The position numbers and the translations under genes were made by a program. The notes beneath the pieces are model-generated. The model ran no database searches. It saw only the letters and a list, made by a program, of their open reading frames with translations, and had not been told where the DNA came from. A stretch of DNA of 9,571 nucleotides, from positions 1 to 9,571 of the forward strand of contig JAPLXX010000065.1 of the NCBI GenBank assembly GCA_026395855.1. The letters run 5' to 3'. This document shows, in pieces, positions 1 through 4,648 of this stretch. Position 1 is the stretch's first letter. Each line of letters opens with the position of its first letter. The stretch is from Candidatus Pacearchaeota archaeon. GTDB taxonomy: Archaea; Nanobdellota; Nanobdellia; Pacearchaeales; GW2011-AR1.

Positions 1-100
1 GATAAGGGGCGGTGCAACTTCTCCAGGACCTTCTGGAGTTTCTGATAAGGAATTAGGAGAATTAGAAGAAATGTGCAAGACTGCATTACCAAGCCAATAA
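1..100 (+). CDS. C-terminal end of an unidentified protein (partial, runs off the left edge)
   Basis: The frame with codons starting at base 2 is open from the left edge to a TAA at 98-100 and encodes about 32 residues ending CKTALPSQ. The tail is rich in Gly, Ser and Pro and then becomes a short acidic stretch (KELGELEEMCK). It converges with the large minus-strand gene, whose stop lies only 16 bases further on, so the geometry fits two convergent gene ends. Too little is visible to name a family. Because the open stretch is short it could be chance, but its composition and the tight convergent spacing favour a real gene end. Confidence 0.5.
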   Translation, partial: IRGGATSPGPSGVSDKELGELEEMCKTALPSQ

Positions 101-116
101 ATCCACTCCACAATGC

Positions 117-2558
117 TTAGCTTCTTCCAAATATTTCTTTAAGAATTTTTACTAAAAAGAATTCTTTATTTCCAGAACCTATTACAGCGCCTGTTGCTAC
201 AACATCTCCACCGCCAGATGACTCTCCGGCAGCGCTTTCTCCTCCGCCTGAACTTTCAGACCCTGATGATACAACATTATTTTCACCGCCGCCTGAAGAA
301 CTTTCTCCTTCGCTGCTTTCTCCTCCAGAATTATCTCCACCTGAAGAACCTCCTGAACTTACTTCATTATTTCCTTCACTTATTTCATTATTTACTTCTC
401 CTCCAGATTCATCTCCTGCTTCAGTCGTGCCTTTTTCTTCTATTTTCATAATATCCCCCTCTATAACTTCAACTTCCTCTTTAATTTTTTCAGCTTCTTT
501 TGTATCTGGTGTAATTTCCTGGGATTTTTTTTCTGAATCATCGACAATTTGTTCTATTTGCTCATCTGTAACATAATCAACTTTTCCCTCTTCATCCACT
601 GTGATTTCATCGCCCTGCTTTATTCTTTCTTCATTAATTTTTCCGGCAATTATGTTGCAATCTTTGGCATCTGAAACACCCATGCTTATGCACTCTTTTG
701 GTAAGTTGACTTGTTCAATTTTATTAATCTCAATGCCTTTTTCTTTCATAATTGCTTTGCATTCTTCTGTCGACACACCTATGCATTCTCCAGGCATATT
801 AATTCCAATTCCTTCCTCGACTCTTTTTTCCTCTATTAAACCGCCGCATTCTTTTGGATTAGTGGTATTGGCTTCTTGGCATTCCTTTGGGATTGTATCA
901 ATTATAAGCCTTTTTTCTAATCTTCCGCGGCATTCTTCAGGAGAAACAGTAGTTCTTTCATCAACCATGCACTCTTTTGCAATGCCAAATGTAGCTGTCG
1001 GAGGGGGAAGAATAATTCCTAATTTTGCAAGTTCTGCATCACAAGCATCGCTTCTGATAAATGTTTTAACAGAAGTCCCTGTTGTGCAAACACCGGGAAT
1101 TTCTTCAAAAGTTAATCCTTGCCTGATTAAATATTCCATTTCAGCTCCAGGAGTTACTGCAAGAGAATGCTCTCCAACTATGATAAGCGCACATTTTTGA
1201 GGGTCAAGCTCTCCTGCAATTTTGCATTCCTCTGGAAACTTTTGCTCTATTTTTATTGTTTCACATTCTTCTCTTGAAAAAGCTCCTTGACAGTCAGAAG
1301 GAAGTTTTAATTTTTCACAAGCTTCCGGAGTTAACGCTCCTGCATCTACACATTCCTGAGGAAGATTTTGCTTTAAAGTCATGACTTCACATTCTTTTTT
1401 TGTATAATATCCGGCATCTTTGCAGGGACGAGGAAGATTTACTATTTCATCACAGGCAATAGGGTCGTAAACTCCTCTTTCTTTGCATTCTCCAGACATT
1501 AATTCAAACTCATTTCCAGCTGGCTTATTTGCTTCTTTTACATTAGTTAAACATTGAGCAGGATCAACAAGTTTTCCGTCAACTACGCACTCTTTAATAG
1601 CATTTCCATCACTTACTAATTTTTCCTTGCATTCTTCTTCTCCCACATAATTGCCCTCCACCATGCATTCTGTTTTTGGCTGATTTAAAGTTAAAATTAA
1701 TTTCTTGCATTCTTCACCATCTCTTATTCCCGCTTCTGAACATTCTGCAGGAAGATATTTTTCTATAACCTCTTTTTCATAATTTTCCCTTTCTGAATTC
1801 TGCACATCCCCTATTTTATCTATTTCCTTGCATGCCGAATCTTCATCTTGAAATTCGCATTTTACAGCCAGGGCTTTATAACTTTCACAATTTGCTTTTT
1901 CTGAAGCTAAAGAGATATCTTCACAATTACATTCCTTTGGATTGCTGGTGCAAATAGACATCTGCTCCTTTATTTTTACTAAATCTTCCCCTTTTTTCTC
2001 ATCTACACTTTTTTCCACCTTATCTTTCATCCAGGAATAAGATGAACATTTTTCATCTTCCAGCATCAGATTGTAATCCTGCGTAGCCAGTTCATCACAA
2101 TAATTGAAAACTTTTTGAGATAAATCTGCAGAAAGACTTGTCTTTTCTTCTTCTGCTAAATATTTCTCAAAATAAGCTGATGAATTTAAATCGGAATTTC
2201 CCCTTACTCTGCTCTCAATTTCCTCTATATTATTTCTGACTTCATCTGCTGTATCTGGCGATACTTTTTTCTGAACTATTTTTAATTTACTTATTGCAGA
2301 TTCTAAATTCTTAATTGCTTTCTCATCATTTCCCAACTGAGCATTATACATGGCTGAATCTATTTCCTTTTCTCTAATTTCAAGCGCAAGCCTTACTTTA
2401 TTATCCCCCCCGGAAAAGAATAATTTGACATTGTCTGTAAATCTGTGAAATCCGGAATATGACTGGGCTGAAACAACAGGCATAGAAATGAATAATATAA
2501 CTAAAAAAATAGCTGAAAAAACAGCTAATTCCTTAGACCAGCCTCTTCTCTGATTCAT
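117..2558 (-). CDS. Large secreted/membrane-tethered protein with 13 tandem two-cysteine modules
   Basis: This 813-residue protein starts with a basic stretch (NQRR), a hydrophobic segment at about 11-29 and a likely cleavage site after VSA (31). It is therefore expected outside the cell or anchored in the membrane. Residues 55-150 are charged and helical and look like the DUF5667-type repeats of archaeal secreted proteins (tentative). Residues 150-245 contain scattered cysteines. Residues 273-634 hold 13 modules of the form [P/G]xEC-x(7-14)-C, most with 10 residues between the cysteines and often an inner AG...DPxxC pattern. An acidic helical part (about 640-710) and a Ser/Gly/Glu-rich stalk (about 715-784) follow, then TGAVIG (789-794) and a short basic-hydrophobic tail ending GRS. 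Cys pairing within each module suggests a rigid disulfide-stapled rod, possibly for surface contact or adhesion; this is inference. I do not recognise a named family. A TATA-like element about 26 nt before the ATG suggests a leaderless mRNA. Confidence 0.9.
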   Translation of the reverse strand: MNQRRGWSKELAVFSAIFLVILFISMPVVSAQSYSGFHRFTDNVKLFFSGGDNKVRLALEIREKEIDSAMYNAQLGNDEKAIKNLESAISKLKIVQKKVSPDTADEVRNNIEEIESRVRGNSDLNSSAYFEKYLAEEEKTSLSADLSQKVFNYCDELATQDYNLMLEDEKCSSYSWMKDKVEKSVDEKKGEDLVKIKEQMSICTSNPKECNCEDISLASEKANCESYKALAVKCEFQDEDSACKEIDKIGDVQNSERENYEKEVIEKYLPAECSEAGIRDGEECKKLILTLNQPKTECMVEGNYVGEEECKEKLVSDGNAIKECVVDGKLVDPAQCLTNVKEANKPAGNEFELMSGECKERGVYDPIACDEIVNLPRPCKDAGYYTKKECEVMTLKQNLPQECVDAGALTPEACEKLKLPSDCQGAFSREECETIKIEQKFPEECKIAGELDPQKCALIIVGEHSLAVTPGAEMEYLIRQGLTFEEIPGVCTTGTSVKTFIRSDACDAELAKLGIILPPPTATFGIAKECMVDERTTVSPEECRGRLEKRLIIDTIPKECQEANTTNPKECGGLIEEKRVEEGIGINMPGECIGVSTEECKAIMKEKGIEINKIEQVNLPKECISMGVSDAKDCNIIAGKINEERIKQGDEITVDEEGKVDYVTDEQIEQIVDDSEKKSQEITPDTKEAEKIKEEVEVIEGDIMKIEEKGTTEAGDESGGEVNNEISEGNNEVSSGGSSGGDNSGGESSEGESSSGGGENNVVSSGSESSGGGESAAGESSGGGDVVATGAVIGSGNKEFFLVKILKEIFGRS

Positions 2559-2577
2559 AAATAAATTAGCTCTTTAA

Positions 2578-2588
2578 TACTTAAAAAA
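2578..2588 (-). promoter_or_regulatory. TATA/box A promoter of the 813-aa gene
   Basis: On the minus strand a T6AA element (TTTTTTAAG) is centred near 2584, about 26 nt upstream of the ATG at 2558. That is the usual archaeal TATA-to-start distance, so transcription would begin at or next to the start codon. No Shine-Dalgarno sequence lies before this ATG, which fits a leaderless mRNA. Confidence 0.5.
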
Positions 2589-2599
2589 CCTCCTAAACT

Positions 2600-2627
2600 C
2601 CCTTACACAAACCCTTAAAAACCCTTA
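2600..2627 (+). promoter_or_regulatory. Probable RRM gene promoter with three CCCTTA repeats
   Basis: CCTTAAAAAC (2613-2622) is a plausible TATA box and predicts a start site near 2640-2648, giving a leader of about 75 nt. Three copies of CCCTTA lie at 2600, 2612 and 2622, spaced 12 and 10 bases. The middle copy overlaps the TATA box. Spacing near one helical turn could present a row of sites to a regulator on one DNA face; this is inference. Confidence 0.4.
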
Positions 2628-2694
2628 TTTCCAACTTATTCTGACTGTTAGAAGGAGAAAACATTTGTTTGACGAATTCTGATAGCACAAACAT

Positions 2695-2721
2695 ATGAGT
2701 GTAAGGAGGACAAAACAATAA
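2695..2721 (+). CDS. Possible 8-codon upstream ORF (leader peptide) overlapping the RRM gene
   Basis: An ATG at 2695 opens an 8-codon frame (MSVRRTKQ) whose TAA stop at 2719-2721 shares one base with the RRM start codon (TAATG). The RRM gene's Shine-Dalgarno site lies inside this frame, so a ribosome translating the small frame would cover it. The arrangement suggests termination-reinitiation coupling. No Shine-Dalgarno site stands just before the small ATG, so it may not be translated; it may be a chance frame. Confidence 0.25.
   Translation: MSVRRTKQ
2703..2709 (+). promoter_or_regulatory. Strong Shine-Dalgarno site of the RRM gene
   Basis: AAGGAGG stands 11 bases before the ATG at 2721. 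It is the only near-perfect ribosome binding site in the window; most other genes lack one. It fixes the RRM start. A second purine-rich site, GAAGGAG, lies earlier in the same leader at 2651-2657 and is followed only by very short frames from non-ATG codons. Confidence 0.8.
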
Positions 2722-3068
2722 TGAAAGTTTACGTAGGCAATCTGCCTTTTAGTGTAGATGATGAAAAGCTTAGAGAAATCTTCGCAAAATTCGGAGATAT
2801 AGAAGAAGCTACAATTATCAAAGACAAGTTTTCAGGCAGATCAAAAGGATTCGGGTTCGTTACTTTTACAGATGACGCTGCTGCCAAAAAGGCAATAGAA
2901 GAACTCAACGACAAAGACGTTGAAGGAAGAAATCTGAAAGTTAATGAAGCACGACCAATGGAAGACCGACCACCAAGAAGAGATTTCGGAAATAGAGGAG
3001 GAAGCGGAGGAGGACGAGAAGGTGGAAGAGGCTTCGGTGGTGGTGGCGGTAGAGGAAGAAGGTTTTAG
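2721..3068 (+). CDS. RRM RNA-binding protein with Gly/Arg-rich (RGG-like) tail
   Basis: A single RNA recognition motif fills residues 2-78: RNP2 is VYVGNL (3-8) and RNP1 is KGFGFVTF (42-49), with the aromatic residues that stack on RNA bases (Tyr4, Phe44, Phe46). The tail, residues 79-115, is rich in Gly, Arg and Asp with GGR/RGG-type repeats, typical of glycine-rich RNA-binding proteins. At 115 aa it matches the small one-RRM proteins common in bacteria such as cyanobacteria; RRM proteins are uncommon in archaea, so transfer from bacteria is plausible. The likely role is cytoplasmic single-stranded RNA binding or RNA chaperoning. It stands alone, with its own long leader and strong ribosome binding site, which suggests high and possibly regulated expression. 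Confidence 0.93.
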   Translation: MKVYVGNLPFSVDDEKLREIFAKFGDIEEATIIKDKFSGRSKGFGFVTFTDDAAAKKAIEELNDKDVEGRNLKVNEARPMEDRPPRRDFGNRGGSGGGREGGRGFGGGGGRGRRF

Positions 3069-3098
3069 TTAACCTAAATTTCTCCAAAAGAATCCAAA

Positions 3099-3135
3099 AA
3101 TTTTATTTTTTATTTTAAATTTAATCTTTTTTATT
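3099..3135 (+). terminator. Oligo-T terminator region after the RRM gene
   Basis: Several T tracts in series (3099-3133, including runs of four to six T) follow the RRM stop by about 30 bases without a stem-loop. This is the usual form of archaeal intrinsic termination. Confidence 0.55.
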
Positions 3136-3172
3136 ATATATTTTCTAGTATATAGTTGGAACTTTCAGAAAG
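3136..3172 (+). repeat. Promoter-proximal repeat, copy 1
   Basis: ATATATTTTCTAGTATATA (3136-3154) matches 3771-3789 in 18 of 19 positions. It runs into GTATATAGTT (3148-3157), identical to 3797-3806, and then CAGAAAG (3166-3172), identical to 3814-3820. The same three words occur in the same order in both places, before the first small gene and before the RNase P RNA. The DNA is AT-rich, so part of the match could be chance. Confidence 0.5.
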
Positions 3173-3181
3173 CTTATATAT
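3166..3181 (+). promoter_or_regulatory. BRE/TATA promoter of the 95-aa gene
   Basis: CAGAAAG followed directly by CTTATATAT (3173-3181) resembles an archaeal BRE plus TATA box. Its centre lies about 25 nt before the ATG at 3202, so the mRNA is probably leaderless. Confidence 0.65.
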
Positions 3182-3201
3182 CGCTGTTCAAATGAAAGGT
3201 T

Positions 3202-3489
3202 ATGGCATTTTTATTTGACCCGCAAGAAATCTTTACACTCTTGGGGAATCCTGTAGAAGAATGTAAAAAAAGATTTCCTGAATATATCTGTAATGCTAAA
3301 TTAAGAGAATATATTGAAAAATATGAACAAGCTGGAAAATTCCAAAGATTTCTTTGGGCTATAGATCCAATAGATAATACTCGCTTAGAAGCGCTTGCAG
3401 CAAGGAAACTTCTTGAAGAAAGAGAAGAAAATCGTGGACAATGGTTAAGAAGCATCGAACTAGAAAGAGATACACCAGATATATGGTAA
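3202..3489 (+). CDS. Hypothetical 95-aa protein
   Basis: I do not recognise this protein. It is soluble, mostly helical and rich in Glu, Arg and Leu, with a C-terminal half (LEALAARKLLEEREENR) that looks like a charged helix and with two cysteines at about 21 and 30. There is no signal peptide, membrane segment or clear metal-binding motif. A good TATA box at the leaderless distance supports the chosen ATG; an ATG ten bases upstream is out of frame. The next gene begins 19 bases after its stop without its own promoter, so the two are probably cotranscribed. Both lie between two copies of a promoter-proximal repeat. Confidence 0.7.
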   Translation: MAFLFDPQEIFTLLGNPVEECKKRFPEYICNAKLREYIEKYEQAGKFQRFLWAIDPIDNTRLEALAARKLLEEREENRGQWLRSIELERDTPDIW

Positions 3490-3508
3490 GATAAATTCAT
3501 AATTAAAA

Positions 3509-3751
3509 ATGACAACACCAACAAGAACCAGCAGAGAAACAGCAGGACCTAGCACAGAGTATCCTCTTTATGTAGAAGTTCGCGGTTATGACGAGAGAGA
3601 AAATCCCACTATTAAAGATAATTGTAGAGTCGAATTAGTCATTGAAGGGGCTACCTTGGGGTTGGGTTACGGAATATCAAAAGAAAGAGCAAATGAATTA
3701 GCAGAAAGAATATCTATTCGTTTAGGCATTGAAGTAAAATTAAAAGAATAA
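3509..3751 (+). CDS. Hypothetical 80-aa protein resembling the C-terminal part of a dsRNA-binding domain
   Basis: After a Thr/Ser/Pro-rich start (residues 2-17) the order is strand-strand-strand-helix: PLYVEVRGYD, then CRVELVIEG, then ATLGLGYGI, then a helix beginning SKERANELAERIS. This is the layout of beta1-beta2-beta3-alpha2 of a double-stranded RNA-binding domain, including the G-x-G-x-G turn before the helix and a Ser-Lys start to it. The usual first helix is missing or replaced by the disordered start. The resemblance is read by eye and there are other beta-beta-beta-alpha folds, so the function is tentative. It follows the 95-aa gene by 19 bases and has no Shine-Dalgarno site. Downstream lies the RNase P RNA gene. 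Confidence 0.7.
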   Translation: MTTPTRTSRETAGPSTEYPLYVEVRGYDERENPTIKDNCRVELVIEGATLGLGYGISKERANELAERISIRLGIEVKLKE

Positions 3752-3757
3752 TTTTTT
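3752..3757 (+). terminator. Oligo-T terminator after the small gene pair
   Basis: T6 directly follows the TAA of the 80-aa gene and has no stem-loop, as expected for archaeal termination. Confidence 0.45.
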
Positions 3758-3770
3758 AGATAATTCTAAT

Positions 3771-3820
3771 ATATATTTTCTATTATATATAATGCGGTAT
3801 ATAGTTTAATCAGCAGAAAG
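3771..3820 (+). repeat. Promoter-proximal repeat, copy 2
   Basis: Second copy of the words described at 3136-3172, with extra bases between the first and second word: ATATATTTTCTATTATATA (3771-3789), GTATATAGTT (3797-3806) and CAGAAAG (3814-3820). It ends just before the RNase P RNA promoter. Confidence 0.5.
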
Positions 3821-3823
3821 GAT

Positions 3824-3836
3824 AAGGCTTAAAAAC
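3824..3836 (+). promoter_or_regulatory. Promoter of the RNase P RNA gene
   Basis: AAGG (possible BRE) followed by GCTTAAAAAC is centred near 3831, 26 nt before base 3857, the first base of helix P1. The spacing predicts that transcription starts at or next to the mature 5' end. Confidence 0.65.
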
Positions 3837-3856
3837 TAGTATTTCTGTGTATTTTT

Positions 3857-4137
3857 GTAAGTCAGGAGGTTAACTTTCGGAATTCAGACTTAATTGTCAG
3901 ATGTCGCAAAATAAATCGATATCGAATTCTGAGTGAAGGTCCGGCCACCATATTAAGGTTGTATCTCGAAAGGGATATTCCCGCGAGGGAAAGCTCCAGA
4001 ACAGAAACGATCCTATTAAGTTAGGCTGAAACGGCTGTCTCAACCGGTGCAACCCATTAAGGGGCTTAGTCGAATGTTAACGCGTTCTGTCTGCCGAAAG
4101 ACAGAGAACGACAGAAGCTGGCCTATTCCTGACTTAC
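3857..4137 (+). ncRNA. rnpB: RNase P RNA (catalytic RNA of tRNA 5' processing)
   Basis: This RNA removes 5' leaders from precursor tRNAs together with archaeal protein subunits. The ends pair perfectly over 11 bp as P1 (3857-3867 with 4127-4137). P2 is GUUAAC 3869-3874 with 4076-4081. P3 begins with GAAUUC 3880-3885 and 3924-3929. P4 is AGG(U)CCGGC at 3937-3945 with GCUGGCCU at 4117-4124, keeping the conserved bulged U at 3940. P5 is CACC/GGUG (3946-3949, 4046-4049) and P7 is GGUU/AACC (3957-3960, 4042-4045). P8 carries a GAAA tetraloop (3962-3977) and P9 a GCGA tetraloop (3978-3991). Conserved blocks are recognisable: GAGUGAAGGUCCGGCC (CR-I), ACAGAAAC (4001-4008), UUAGGCUGAAACGG (CR-IV), AGUCGAAUG (CR-V) and GACAGAA before P4. 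P12 and P15-P17 are nearly absent, and an extra hairpin (4084-4109) sits between P2 and P4. About 281 nt in total. Confidence 0.95.
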
Positions 4138-4144
4138 ATTTTTT
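4138..4144 (+). terminator. Oligo-T terminator of the RNase P RNA
   Basis: T6 (4139-4144) starts two bases after the end of helix P1. It overlaps the stop codon of the convergent 110-aa gene, so the two transcripts meet here. Confidence 0.6.
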
Positions 4145-4475
4145 ATTTGGAATCTGAAGAAATAACAAGATAAACTTTTCCCAGTTTATCACGAATTATC
4201 AAATTAGGACATTCAAAGTTTATTGGAATTGGATTATATTCTACCCAGTATTTTTGAGGATCAATATTTTCCAAACCCTGCACTTCTACAAAATTATCTA
4301 ATTTTAAATCTAAACCACCAAGAGGGTCGCCACGAGAAGAAACTACTGCAGTGCATTCCCCAGACATGGCTTGGAGAGCAATGGGAAGTTCATCAAGAAA
4401 CTTCCTGGCTTTTGGTAAAAACTCAGAATCCCAGCCCCCAGCATATCTTAATTCTACGCCTCGTGAAATATCCAT
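4143..4475 (-). CDS. Hypothetical 110-aa protein
   Basis: I do not recognise a family. The product is soluble and probably alpha/beta: a short helix (about 17-36), then alternating strands (ECTAVVSSRGDPLGG, NFVEVQGL, NLIIRDKLGKVYLVISS). It has two cysteines and no signal or membrane segment. The start is supported by a palindromic TATA element (CTTTTAAAAG) about 27 nt upstream, so the mRNA is probably leaderless. It converges on the RNase P RNA, its stop overlapping that gene's T-run, and diverges from tRNA-Phe. Good alternation of charged and hydrophobic residues argues for a real gene, but it could be lineage-specific. Confidence 0.65.
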   Translation of the reverse strand: MDISRGVELRYAGGWDSEFLPKARKFLDELPIALQAMSGECTAVVSSRGDPLGGLDLKLDNFVEVQGLENIDPQKYWVEYNPIPINFECPNLIIRDKLGKVYLVISSDSK

Positions 4476-4496
4476 AGACTCTTTATTATCAATTTT

Positions 4497-4507
4497 CTTT
4501 TAAAAGC
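4497..4507 (-). promoter_or_regulatory. TATA promoter of the 110-aa gene
   Basis: GCTTTTAAAAG on the minus strand is centred near 4502, about 27 nt before the ATG at 4475. It lies in the divergent region shared with the tRNA-Phe promoter. Confidence 0.5.
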
Positions 4508-4531
4508 ATTATTGTATCTCAAGATATCTCT

Positions 4532-4550
4532 CAGAAAGTCTTTTAAAACA
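4532..4550 (+). promoter_or_regulatory. BRE/TATA promoter of tRNA-Phe
   Basis: CAGAAAG (4532-4538) precedes TTTTAAAA (4541-4548), centred 26 nt before mature tRNA base 4571. The other AT-rich stretch, ATATATTTA at 4552-4560, is too close: it would start transcription inside the tRNA. The spacing implies a very short or absent 5' leader. Confidence 0.6.
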
Positions 4551-4570
4551 AATATATTTAGCATAATCAA

Positions 4571-4642
4571 GGGCAGGTAGCTCATTGGGAGAGCGCATGA
4601 CTGAAGCTCATGATGTAGGGGGTTCGATTCCCTCTCTGCCCA
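4571..4642 (+). tRNA. tRNA-Phe (anticodon GAA)
   Basis: A 72-nt cloverleaf without intron. The acceptor stem GGGCAGG/TCTGCCC has a closing G-U, the D arm is GCTC/GAGC with GG in the loop, and the anticodon stem is CATGA/TCATG with loop CTGAAGC, giving anticodon GAA. The variable loop ATGTA has 5 nt. The T arm is GGGGG/CCCTC with loop TTCGATT. The discriminator is A (4642) and CCA is not encoded, so CCA must be added by the CCA-adding enzyme. Confidence 0.97.
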
Positions 4643-4647
4643 TTTTT
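4643..4647 (+). terminator. Oligo-T terminator of tRNA-Phe
   Basis: T5 immediately after the discriminator base, with the convergent DedA stop codon two bases later. Confidence 0.5.
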
Positions 4648-4648
4648 A

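Noticed and set aside
194..1200. Open frames on the plus strand inside the 813-aa gene (194-451 and 601-1200)
   Set aside because: They are antisense to a convincing repeat protein, give low-complexity Leu/His- or Ser/Pro-rich translations, and have no promoter or family signature.
3069..3201. AT-rich stretch as an IS end or origin-like region
   Set aside because: No inverted terminal repeats, transposase or iterated origin-type repeats were seen; T tracts and the TATA box explain most of it.
3174..3524. Minus-strand open frame of 116 codons over the 95-aa gene
   Set aside because: It is Ser/Leu-rich like a mirror frame, and the plus-strand gene has a TATA box at the right distance and a more protein-like composition.
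4046..4049. GGUG in the RNase P RNA as the CCA-binding GGU loop of P15
   Set aside because: These bases pair cleanly with CACC at 3946-3949 to form P5, next to P7 GGUU/AACC, so they are not a free loop.
4223..4477. Plus-strand open frame of 84 codons opposite the 110-aa gene
   Set aside because: It has no promoter or ribosome binding site, and the minus-strand frame has a well-placed TATA box and better residue balance.
4552..4560. ATATATTTA as the tRNA-Phe TATA box
   Set aside because: Its centre is only about 15 nt before the tRNA, which would start transcription within the mature tRNA.
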